Of a stretch of DNA of 5,544 nt, positions 1 to 5,544 are shown piece after piece; positions within the stretch are counted from its first letter, which is position 1, and the number at the start of each line of letters is the position of its first letter. Source of the DNA: Sediminispirochaeta sp. (GTDB taxonomy: Bacteria > Spirochaetota > Spirochaetia > DSM-16054 > Sediminispirochaetaceae); NCBI GenBank assembly GCA_011046055.1, contig DSBN01000292.1, positions 1 through 5,544 on the forward strand, read 5' to 3'. A program made the position numbers and the translations under genes. The notes beneath the pieces were generated by a model. The model did no database searches. It had not been told where the DNA came from and saw nothing but the letters and a program-made list of their open reading frames with translations.

Positions 1-2
1 AT

Positions 3-113
3 ATTATCTTTGAAAAATCCCACAGCAAGGCTTTGCTGGTTCGTTCTGATATGAGAAATTTCTACGAGGTTCTGCGTTCCAAATTGAACTGGTCCGGAGG
101 TTCAAATGCTTGA
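3..113 (+). CDS. nadK: NAD kinase, C-terminal end (5' partial)
   Basis: This is the open frame entering from the left edge, 36 codons ending in TGA at 111-113. The tail reads KALLVRSDMRNFYEVLRSKL followed by NWSGGSNA. It fits the C-terminus of ATP/polyphosphate-dependent NAD kinases, where a short R..F...LR.KL.W segment closes the protein. NAD kinase phosphorylates NAD to NADP in the cytoplasm. The catalytic GGDG and NE motifs would lie upstream, outside the window, so the call rests on the tail and on the neighbour: nadK directly before recN is a known arrangement. The stop overlaps the recN start by 8 bp, and the recN ribosome binding site lies inside this gene, so the two are probably translated in a coupled way. 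Confidence is good but limited by the short fragment. Confidence 0.78.
   Translation: MIFEKSHSKALLVRSDMRNFYEVLRSKLNWSGGSNA
96..100 (+). promoter_or_regulatory. Ribosome binding site for recN
   Basis: GGAGG lies 5 bases before the ATG at 106, inside the end of nadK. It supports the ATG at 106 as the recN start. I saw no convincing promoter or LexA-type box in the 105 bases before recN. Confidence 0.8.
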
Positions 114-1791
114 GGAGCTGCGGATTCGAAATTATGCCCTGATCGATCTTCTGGAGCTCAATTTTGGAAAAGGGCTCAACATCCTCACCGGCGAGACCGG
201 CGCGGGAAAGTCCATTATCGTCGGGGCGCTGGGCTTGATCCTGGGAGATAAGGGCGACAGCGGAGCCATTCGCAGCGGCGAGGACGAGGCTGAAGTGAGT
301 GGCTTGATAAGGGTCGACGGCAATAAGGAGGTTCTATCCTGGCTCGAGGAGAGAGACATCGCCCCGGAAGACGGTACGGTGCTGCTGAGACGTTTGGTTC
401 GAGCAAACGGCAAAGGTTCGAGTTACATCCAGAACAGCAAAGTGACCCGACGGGACCTCCAAGAGTTTACCACGCTCTTGGTCGACATGCACGGTCAGCA
501 CGAGCACCAATCGCTGCTCTCCCTGGATAAGCACCGGACTCTGCTTGATCAGTACGCCGGCAACGAGGAGCTGGCCGCCGGTCTGTACGCAGAATTCTAC
601 CGATTGACTCGTCTGAAGCAGGAGCTGGAGGACCTCAAGAAATCCGAACGGCAGCTGCTGAGGGAGAAAGAGCTGTTGGAGTTTTCGGTGCAGGAGATAG
701 AAGAGGCCAAGCTGCGCCGAGAGGAAGAGGAGGAGCTGGAGCAGGAGCGACGGATCCTCAACCGACACGAGAAACTCCTGGAGCTGTTTCACCTGGCCCA
801 CGAAAATTTGGCCGAAGCCCGTGGAGGCGCTCTGGCCGGCCTTCGTGAAGCCAAAAGAACGGTCGATCAGATCAGTGAAATCATGCCCAAGCTGGAAGAT
901 CATCGAGAGAGGTTGAGCAACGCCTTCTACGAGGTGGAGGATATTCTCGAGACCCTCAAAGACTCCCAAGATAGTATGCAGTTTTCGCCGGGTCGTCTGG
1001 ACGAGGTTGAGCAGCGACTTCAGCTGATTCACCGGTTGGAGAGTAAGTACGGTGACGGTATTGACGAGGTCCTGCGTTACAGAGACGAAGCTCTGGAGAA
1101 GCTCTCGGCGATGGAGAACAGCGAGGAGCGGCGAGAGACACTGAAAGGAGAAATCCAGGACTTAGAGGCACGAGTGGTCGAGCAGGCAAAGGAACTGTCG
1201 AGAAAACGCCGGGAAGCGGCGGCGGAGTTGAAGGTGAAAATCGAAGGCAATCTGAGGAAATTGGGCATGAAAGAGGGGAGCTTCGATATCAGCACCACCG
1301 CCCGAGAGGGGAAGAATGGACGGGCCAGCTGCGGGCCTCACGGGTACGATCGAGTCGAGTTCCTGATATCACCGAACAAGGGAGAGCCCTTGAAGCCCCT
1401 CAAGGATGTGGCCAGTGGAGGGGAGATTTCGCGTATCATGCTGGCGCTCAAAAGCGTATTTGCCGAGAGTGATAAGGTTGCCTCACTGATTTTTGATGAG
1501 ATAGACAGCGGTATCGGCGGGGAGGTGGCCTTGGCGGTGGGTGAACATCTGTCGAAATTGGCGGCTCACAAACAAATTATTTGCATCACCCATCTTGCCT
1601 CAATAGCAGTTCGTGCCGATACTCATTTAAAGGTCCAAAAGTACGAGAAGAAGGACCGAACGGTGACGAAAGTGGACAGTTTGAGCCAGGAGGAACGGAT
1701 CGAGGAGATCGCCCGGATGTTGGCCGGGGACCAGCAGAACGAAGCCTCCCGTCGGCACGCTCTGGAACTGCTGCAACGCTTCCAGGACTGA
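106..1791 (+). CDS. recN: DNA repair protein RecN (SMC-like ATPase)
   Basis: RecN is a cytoplasmic SMC-family ATPase recruited early to DNA double-strand breaks, where it assists RecA-dependent recombination. At 561 residues it matches the family's usual length of about 550-570. Visible landmarks, in order: N-terminal strand MLEELRIRNYALID; Walker A GETGAGKS at 29-36; the RecN-typical DMHGQHEHQ at 127-135; long charged coiled-coil-like stretches at about 155-235 and 320-385; signature VASGGEISR at 435-443; Walker B LIFDEID at 461-467 with D464 and E465; and a switch histidine H496 in ITHLASIA. All ATPase motifs are intact, so the protein should be active. After H496 it has ASIA where many RecN proteins have PQVA. 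The ATG at 106 has a good ribosome binding site and overlaps the nadK stop. Many bacteria place recN under LexA control, but no such box is visible here. Confidence 0.97.
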   Translation: MLEELRIRNYALIDLLELNFGKGLNILTGETGAGKSIIVGALGLILGDKGDSGAIRSGEDEAEVSGLIRVDGNKEVLSWLEERDIAPEDGTVLLRRLVRANGKGSSYIQNSKVTRRDLQEFTTLLVDMHGQHEHQSLLSLDKHRTLLDQYAGNEELAAGLYAEFYRLTRLKQELEDLKKSERQLLREKELLEFSVQEIEEAKLRREEEEELEQERRILNRHEKLLELFHLAHENLAEARGGALAGLREAKRTVDQISEIMPKLEDHRERLSNAFYEVEDILETLKDSQDSMQFSPGRLDEVEQRLQLIHRLESKYGDGIDEVLRYRDEALEKLSAMENSEERRETLKGEIQDLEARVVEQAKELSRKRREAAAELKVKIEGNLRKLGMKEGSFDISTTAREGKNGRASCGPHGYDRVEFLISPNKGEPLKPLKDVASGGEISRIMLALKSVFAESDKVASLIFDEIDSGIGGEVALAVGEHLSKLAAHKQIICITHLASIAVRADTHLKVQKYEKKDRTVTKVDSLSQEERIEEIARMLAGDQQNEASRRHALELLQRFQD

Positions 1792-1821
1792 GACGGAGCG
1801 GATGGAGTCCATGACCGGGAG

Positions 1822-1827
1822 AAGGAG
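1822..1827 (+). promoter_or_regulatory. Ribosome binding site deciding a GTG start
   Basis: AAGGAG sits 7 bases before the GTG at 1835. An in-frame TAG at 1832-1834 immediately precedes this GTG, so no upstream start is possible, and the next in-frame ATG is nearly 60 codons later. The start is therefore well fixed. Confidence 0.85.
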
Positions 1828-1834
1828 AAAATAG

Positions 1835-2647
1835 GTGGCCAAAGTAAGTAGCGAGGCAAAAAGACGTTACTTCGAGAAGATCAAAGAGTACAAGAGCGAA
1901 GTGGACAAGCTCCTGCAGAATGAAAAACGAATTCTGCAAATCATCGAGAACGATGAGCAGGGGCAGTCTTACAAACGATTATCCCTGGCTGACGATAGTT
2001 TGAGTATGGTCTCTTTTTACCTGTTGATGAACGAACTCTCCCTCTCGCTGTTGGGTATCAAAAATGAAGGTTTTCTGAACGATGCGCGAAAGGCCTGCTA
2101 CAAAAGCATCATCTATCTCGAAGAAGTGGTCAGCAGCTATATCGATGTCCCCTACAACGAATACGAAGAATATTTGACGAAAATCCAGGACTTTGGCCTC
2201 CAGCGACGGTGGGATCTACTCTGCAAGGTCGGTTTTGCCATGGATTCCTTGAAAGAGAGTTTTGGCAGCAACAGCAAGTGGAAATGGTCCTTCGTGGAGC
2301 TGGAGGGAAGGTTTGCCACGGTTTCCAAAAACATGCTCGATATGAAGGAGCTGGGCAGCAAACTTGACCCACGCCAAGAAGGTTACCGGACCCTAAACGC
2401 CCATTTGTCCATGGTCAAGAGACAGCTGGAAGAGGCGGCTAACAGCTATCGGCAGAAGTACGAGTTGTCCACTTCACGGATAGAGGATTTCAAGTTGGCT
2501 ATCCGTTACTTGGCGGCGCTCAGGAGAGTTCACATCCTCTTGGGTGAAGCCGCAGAGAGTGAAGTTATCAAAAAAAAGGCTGAAGTCTGGAAGAGCAAAA
2601 TGGAAGCGGACAGCAAGAATCGCGAACAGAGCAGAAAGAGTCGGTAA
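1835..2647 (+). CDS. Uncharacterised helical cytoplasmic protein, 270 aa
   Basis: I do not recognise a characterised family. The protein starts at a GTG with a strong ribosome binding site. It has no signal peptide and no membrane segment, and is rich in Lys, Glu, Leu and Ser, as expected for an all-helical soluble protein. The N-terminal 1-40 looks like an amphipathic or coiled helix. The middle (about 50-175) carries aromatic-rich helices including W126 and a WKW at 149-151. Residues 185-260 form another long charged helical stretch, and the tail (about 250-270) is strongly basic. The arrangement could suit a scaffold or helical-repeat protein, but I see no TPR consensus. From memory, Treponema species also carry a hypothetical protein after recN; homology is inferred, not shown. 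It follows recN by 43 bp and ends 3 bp before the propeller gene. An A8 run at 2570-2577 near the 3' end is discussed separately. Confidence 0.85.
   Translation: MAKVSSEAKRRYFEKIKEYKSEVDKLLQNEKRILQIIENDEQGQSYKRLSLADDSLSMVSFYLLMNELSLSLLGIKNEGFLNDARKACYKSIIYLEEVVSSYIDVPYNEYEEYLTKIQDFGLQRRWDLLCKVGFAMDSLKESFGSNSKWKWSFVELEGRFATVSKNMLDMKELGSKLDPRQEGYRTLNAHLSMVKRQLEEAANSYRQKYELSTSRIEDFKLAIRYLAALRRVHILLGEAAESEVIKKKAEVWKSKMEADSKNREQSRKSR
2570..2578 (+). other. Candidate slippery site (A8 followed by G)
   Basis: Eight A residues followed by G encode Lys-Lys-Lys at residues 246-248 of the 270-aa protein. In phase this contains A AAA AAG, the heptamer used for -1 frameshifting in E. coli dnaX. A -1 shift would add one Gly and stop at TGA 2581-2583, giving a 249-residue product without the basic tail. 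No strong stimulatory hairpin or well-placed internal Shine-Dalgarno was evident, so function is speculative. Confidence 0.25.
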
Positions 2648-2650
2648 TTC

Positions 2651-3730
2651 ATGAGGCGACGGGGAAAAATACTTTTGCGACTAACAGTACTGCTGATGCT
2701 GGTGCTGTACATAGCTATTGCTCCGGAGCAGGTTCAACGTGAGGAGCCCTTGCTTCAGGAGTGGGTGCGGGATATCGACGGAAGTTCAGCAAGAGAAGAG
2801 CTTGAGAGGGAGTGGGTTCCCTTTCTCTTGCAGGATTACTACGGCTATATTAGCCCCGGAGGGGATCGTTTTTTCTCGATGGAGTTAAATCGCTTCAGCG
2901 CCATCGAGTCAACGTCCTTTTGTAGGTATGATCCCACCAGAGAGAGCCTCCTCATTGAGGACCCTTTTCACGAACTCCTCTATCCGATCAATTATACCGG
3001 AATCCCCTACGTCAAGAGAGAAACCTATTTCATAGTGAGCTACGACTTCAGCAGCTTTCTCGCCGTCAGCCGTGAAGGTAAAAGACTGCTGCACGGGAGC
3101 TTCTCCTCTCCGATTACCTGTTTGGACAGAGGTGGGGATTATATCGGAGTCGGCCTTTTGGACGGTGATGCCTACCTCTACGATGAGTCCGGTCTTGAAC
3201 GAGCTCATATACAGAGCAGCGACAGCCGTATCGAAGCGGTGTATGGGACCGCTTTGTCCGCAGACGGTCGTTATTGGGCCATCATTCACGGTCTCGACCC
3301 TCAGCTTGTCTCGGTTTACCAACTACGAGGAGACGATCCGAAAAGGCTGCGGGTATTCGCTATCGATGGGGAGCTGCGTCGGCAGGTGGTCATCTCTTTT
3401 TCAGAAGACGGCGCCTATGTCTTGGTAGAGACTCCGAAGGGGGCTAAGATTTTGCCGGTTCAGGAACCCTTCAAGGAGGCGAGCATCTCTTTTTCCGGAG
3501 ACTTGGTTGATTTCGTATTTGAAGGCGACGGGAAAATGCTGCATGTAGTCACTAGAGACCTCGAACGTCAACGGAGCCACCTGAGAAGCTATTTGCCCGA
3601 CGGAAGTCTGTACAATGAGGAAGAATTCGAAGGAAAAGCCGTGGGAATCACTGCCACCGATGCCGCCCTCTATCTGGGAATTGAGAACAGGGTGATCAAA
3701 ATAGCGAGGAAGGAGAGCGGGGATGCGTGA
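2651..3730 (+). CDS. Membrane-anchored beta-propeller-like protein, 359 aa
   Basis: The N-terminus MRRRGKILLR followed by a hydrophobic run at about 9-24 is a classic positive-inside signal or signal anchor. There is no lipobox cysteine. A possible AIA site is followed by Pro, which disfavours signal peptidase I cleavage there, so an uncleaved anchor is more likely and the rest would be periplasmic. The body is beta-rich with repeated units of the form strand, S.DG-type turn, strand: YISPGGDRFFSME (66-78), FLAVSREGKRL (136-146), YIGVGLLDGDAYLYDESG (164-181), LSADGRYWAII (202-212), FSEDGAYVLVE (250-260), FEGDGKMLHVV (290-300) and ALYLGIENRVIKI (339-351). This resembles WD40- or NHL-like propellers with about seven blades, although the repeats are divergent and the blade count is an estimate. 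No catalytic motif is seen, so a binding or scaffold role is inferred. The ribosome binding site is weak (AAAGAG at 2635-2640), suggesting coupling to the gene 3 bp upstream. It overlaps the LytM-like gene by 8 bp. Confidence 0.88.
   Translation: MRRRGKILLRLTVLLMLVLYIAIAPEQVQREEPLLQEWVRDIDGSSAREELEREWVPFLLQDYYGYISPGGDRFFSMELNRFSAIESTSFCRYDPTRESLLIEDPFHELLYPINYTGIPYVKRETYFIVSYDFSSFLAVSREGKRLLHGSFSSPITCLDRGGDYIGVGLLDGDAYLYDESGLERAHIQSSDSRIEAVYGTALSADGRYWAIIHGLDPQLVSVYQLRGDDPKRLRVFAIDGELRRQVVISFSEDGAYVLVETPKGAKILPVQEPFKEASISFSGDLVDFVFEGDGKMLHVVTRDLERQRSHLRSYLPDGSLYNEEEFEGKAVGITATDAALYLGIENRVIKIARKESGDA
3708..3715 (+). promoter_or_regulatory. Ribosome binding site for LytM-like gene
   Basis: GGAAGGAG lies 7 bases before the ATG at 3723, inside the 3' end of the propeller gene. 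It fixes the start, and together with the 8-bp overlap implies coupled translation of the two envelope proteins. Confidence 0.8.
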
Positions 3731-4625
3731 TCGAAGAGGCAAAATAAGGGTTCTTAGCCTACTGTTATTCTTCTGGTCGTTGTTGTTCTCTCTTCCCTTG
3801 ACGGCCTTTGAATGGCCTTTGGCGGAACAGAGGCTGCTAATGAGTTTCGGGCAGAACAAGTGGGGAGGGTTCCTAAAAGCGGTGGCTCTGCAGGGAGAGA
3901 GCGGGGAGATCTACCCCGTCGAAGAGGGAGAGATTCTATTTGTGAGGCGGGAATCCGGGCTGCCCGACAAACACGGATTGGGGGCCGGTCTGGGTACTAT
4001 GGTGGTGATGCAGCACCAACGAGGGATCAGGTCGCTGTACGGGAATATTGACTCTCTTCAAAATCCGGGGAAACTGAACTTCCGCCGTGAAGATGTGCTG
4101 GCCCTTATGAAGCCCGAATCCGACTCCACTGAAGGGTACCTCTACCTGCAGATAATCGACAGTGAGGTAGACCGCTACATAAACCCACTCTTGTCACTGC
4201 CTTCTCTGGATGACCGACGTGCTCCGGTGATCCGATCGGTCTTTTTGGTCGACGAGAGCGGCAGAACTTACTCTCCGGAAACAGGGTCCGTGCTGAACCA
4301 GGGAAGCTACAAACTCCTGATCGAGACCTATGACCCGAGCTCTGCGACGGAAAACGGCACGGCGATGGCTCCCTTTTCCATCAAGGTGTATCTCAACGGA
4401 GTTGAGATGCACGGTCTCAGCTTCGAGTCGATCGTCATCAAAGAGGGGCAAAGTCTGGTTATCGGGGCGCGGGAGTACGCGTATCAAAACCTGTACCGCG
4501 GACTCGATGAGTACTCTTTCGAACCGTTGGTTTTGCGGAACGGTGAGGCAGAGCTGGAGCTGGTGGTATCCGATTTCTCCGGGAATGAAACAGTAGAAGT
4601 CTACCAACTGCAGGTGCGGCGGTGA
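3723..4625 (+). CDS. Secreted degenerate LytM/M23-fold protein, likely catalytically dead
   Basis: A basic N-terminus and hydrophobic core (about 9-25) form a signal peptide with a plausible cleavage after LTA at residue 28, so the mature protein should be periplasmic. Residues about 40-160 follow the LytM/M23 endopeptidase pattern: SFGQNKWGG (41-49), a YPVEEGEILFV strand pair (64-74), GLGTMVVMQHQRGIRSLYGN (89-108), and INPLLSLP (153-160), which matches the family's usual C-terminal boundary. The metal and catalytic residues are gone. The HxxxD motif aligns with LKAVA (51-55), the YxH position is N108, and the HxH motif is Y139-L-Y141. Active M23 enzymes cut peptidoglycan peptide bridges; degenerate ones such as EnvC and NlpD activate amidases instead. 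Residues about 167-300 form a beta-rich, Ig-like C-terminal domain ending in SDFSGNETVEVYQLQV, perhaps for partner binding. The fold call is by eye; loss of the active site is clear if the alignment holds. Confidence 0.85.
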   Translation: MRDRRGKIRVLSLLLFFWSLLFSLPLTAFEWPLAEQRLLMSFGQNKWGGFLKAVALQGESGEIYPVEEGEILFVRRESGLPDKHGLGAGLGTMVVMQHQRGIRSLYGNIDSLQNPGKLNFRREDVLALMKPESDSTEGYLYLQIIDSEVDRYINPLLSLPSLDDRRAPVIRSVFLVDESGRTYSPETGSVLNQGSYKLLIETYDPSSATENGTAMAPFSIKVYLNGVEMHGLSFESIVIKEGQSLVIGAREYAYQNLYRGLDEYSFEPLVLRNGEAELELVVSDFSGNETVEVYQLQVRR

Positions 4626-5482
4626 TGAAAACCTTTTCTAAAAATCCCCAGGAGAAGGTGTATCGCCGGGTGGACTGCCCGGTCTGTGGTCGAACCGAGT
4701 CACGGGTCCATTGGAACATAGAAGCGTGCACCTTTTCGAGATGCCGTCGTTGCGGAGCCTTGTTTCAGAACCCCCAACCTCAGACCGAAGAGCTGCACCT
4801 ACGTTACGATGAGGCGTATTTTCACTACGAGCGTGAAAACGAAGAAGACTACTTCGAACTGGCCCGTAAAGGTTTGGAGGATGTGGATTTTTTCACTCAG
4901 GTAGAGCCGGAGCTATTTGAATCACGGAAGGAGCCCCGGATTCTCGACGTAGGTTGCGCTACCGGACGACTATTGGAGTACATGAAAGGACGGGGATGGC
5001 GGGAGAAGGGGGTGGAGGTCTGCGTACCTTCCGCTGAATACGCCCGCAAACGGAGAGGTTTGGACGTATTGGCCCAATCCGTGGAATCTCTGGATGGTGC
5101 CGAAGCTACGTTTTCCGTAGTCCACGCTGCCCATTTGATCGAACATCTCAACGATCCCCGGGCTTTCGTCCAACGAATGTACCGGCTGTTGAAGCCCGGC
5201 GGCTACCTGATTCTGACCACGCCCAACAGCGACGGACTGCAGGCCAGGCTTTTCGCCGCGTCATGGCGGTCGGCGATACCGGATCACATGGTACTTTTTT
5301 CCAAAAAGAGCCTGGCCCATCTACTGGTAAGCGCCGGGTTCCGGGTAGAGAAGCTGAAAACCTGGGGCGGTATGGCTCAGGGGATCGTCCACCCTATTAT
5401 AAAACGACCTATAGATGGGGCGGCCAAAAGATTCGGATGGGGCGACGTGATGATCGTCCGAGCCAGAAAAGCGAGCCCCTAA
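4625..5482 (+). CDS. Class I SAM-dependent methyltransferase with N-terminal zinc-ribbon-like segment
   Basis: Two starts are adjacent: GTG at 4622 (overlapping the previous stop as GTGA) and ATG at 4625 (TGATG). I chose the ATG, giving 285 residues; AGGTG at 4612-4616 is a weak ribosome binding site 8 bases upstream. Numbering from the ATG, the N-terminus has CPVC (C18, C21) and CRRC (C40, C43), which look like zinc ligands, followed by GALFQNPQPQ, a signature common in methyltransferases of the Methyltransf_23 type. The Rossmann domain has the SAM-binding motif I ILDVGCATGRLL (106-117), an acidic residue in VEV after strand 2 (E131), the post-motif HLIEH (170-174), and LLKPGGYLIL (188-197) before TTPNSDG. 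These indicate an active SAM-dependent transferase. The substrate cannot be told from sequence. Relatives of this layout are frequent in glycan and lipid clusters, but nothing here shows such a cluster. It is predicted cytoplasmic and is the last gene of the run. Confidence 0.92.
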   Translation: MKTFSKNPQEKVYRRVDCPVCGRTESRVHWNIEACTFSRCRRCGALFQNPQPQTEELHLRYDEAYFHYERENEEDYFELARKGLEDVDFFTQVEPELFESRKEPRILDVGCATGRLLEYMKGRGWREKGVEVCVPSAEYARKRRGLDVLAQSVESLDGAEATFSVVHAAHLIEHLNDPRAFVQRMYRLLKPGGYLILTTPNSDGLQARLFAASWRSAIPDHMVLFSKKSLAHLLVSAGFRVEKLKTWGGMAQGIVHPIIKRPIDGAAKRFGWGDVMIVRARKASP

Positions 5483-5489
5483 ACGGGGA

Positions 5490-5543
5490 TCAATGAGCAG
5501 GGTCTGCCTCTTTTTTGGACTCTCTGAGGGCTAAGGCGATATC
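5490..5543 (-). CDS. Possible C-terminal end of a convergent gene (partial)
   Basis: On the minus strand a frame entering from the right edge reads DIALALRESKKEADPAH and stops at TGA (5492-5490). The composition looks like a natural charged protein tail, and the gene would converge on the methyltransferase with a 7-bp gap. Seventeen codons without a stop is weak evidence, since it would occur by chance in roughly two of five random frames. I do not recognise the family. Confidence 0.35.
   Translation of the reverse strand, partial: DIALALRESKKEADPAH
5495..5516 (+). terminator. Weak candidate intrinsic terminator after the operon
   Basis: GAGCAG and CTGC(C)TC pair around a GGT loop, giving a six-pair stem with one bulged C, followed directly by TTTTTT at 5511-5516. 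It lies 12 bases after the methyltransferase stop, which is the right place for an operon end. The stem is short, and the site would lie within the possible minus-strand gene, so the call is tentative. A separate small CCCC/GGGG hairpin with a TAAAC loop spans the stop at 5476-5488 but has no T run. Confidence 0.33.
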
Positions 5544-5544
5544 A

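Noticed and set aside
1..105. Possible promoter or LexA box before recN
   Set aside because: The nearest -35-like TTGCTG (33-38) and a TATG-like element have the wrong spacing, and no CTG-N10-CAG or GAAC-N4-GTTC pattern is present; the region codes for the end of nadK.
334..1032. 232-codon open frame on the minus strand opposite recN
   Set aside because: It lies entirely inside recN, which has all family motifs. The frame is Leu/Gln-rich as expected from the complement of CTG/GAG/CAG-rich codons, and has no recognisable motif.
1802..1812. Small palindrome ATGGA-G-TCCAT in the gap between recN and the 270-aa gene
   Set aside because: Five-base arms with a one-base centre cannot form a stable hairpin, there is no T run, and no known operator is matched.
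3401..3859. 152-codon minus-strand open frame across the propeller/LytM junction
   Set aside because: It is antisense to two well-supported genes and a good ribosome binding site, and shows no protein-like features of its own.
4194..4607. 137-codon minus-strand open frame opposite the C-terminal domain of the LytM-like protein
   Set aside because: It is a shadow of codon usage in the plus-strand gene; no motif and no room for its own expression signals.
5294..5308. CTTTTT/AAAAAG inverted repeat inside the methyltransferase gene
   Set aside because: It is an A/T-only-core stem inside coding sequence (Leu-Phe-Ser-Lys-Lys), too weak to act as a terminator.
5493..5534. Plus-strand ORF of 13 codons starting at ATG 5493
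   Set aside because: Too short, no ribosome binding site, and overlaps the candidate terminator.

Overview
The window reads as one plus-strand operon, cut at its 5' end, in a bacterium of moderate G+C content. In order it holds the last 36 codons of an NAD kinase (nadK), a complete recN, an unrecognised 270-residue cytoplasmic helical protein, a 359-residue membrane-anchored protein with beta-propeller-like repeats, a 300-residue secreted protein with a LytM/M23-type fold that has lost its catalytic residues, and a class I SAM-dependent methyltransferase with an N-terminal zinc-ribbon-like segment. The junctions are tight: 8 bp overlap nadK/recN, 43 bp gap recN/270-aa gene, 3 bp gap to the propeller gene, 8 bp overlap propeller/LytM, and 1 or 4 bp overlap LytM/methyltransferase. 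No internal promoter was found, so the genes are probably co-transcribed from upstream of the window.

The most likely source is a free-living or host-associated spirochaete (Spirochaeta/Treponema relatives). I infer this from the order nadK-recN-hypothetical-M23-like, which resembles, from memory, the Treponema recN neighbourhood. The nadK-recN pairing alone is not diagnostic, because it also occurs in enterobacteria. There are no RNA genes, CRISPR arrays, insertion sequences or clear signs of recent transfer.

Functionally the operon mixes three things: NADP supply and double-strand-break repair (nadK, recN); an apparent envelope pair, in which the anchored propeller protein and the secreted pseudo-peptidase are translationally coupled and both predicted outside the cytoplasm; and two cytoplasmic proteins of unknown target (the 270-aa helical protein and the methyltransferase). 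The envelope pair is the part most worth following up. Degenerate LytM proteins elsewhere (EnvC, NlpD) act by switching on cell-wall amidases rather than cutting peptidoglycan, and this one has substitutions at all five expected catalytic or zinc-binding positions.

The last 62 bases follow the methyltransferase stop. They hold a weak hairpin followed by six T residues, which may be a terminator, and an open minus-strand frame that could be the C-terminal end of a convergent gene. The two readings overlap and cannot both be strongly favoured.
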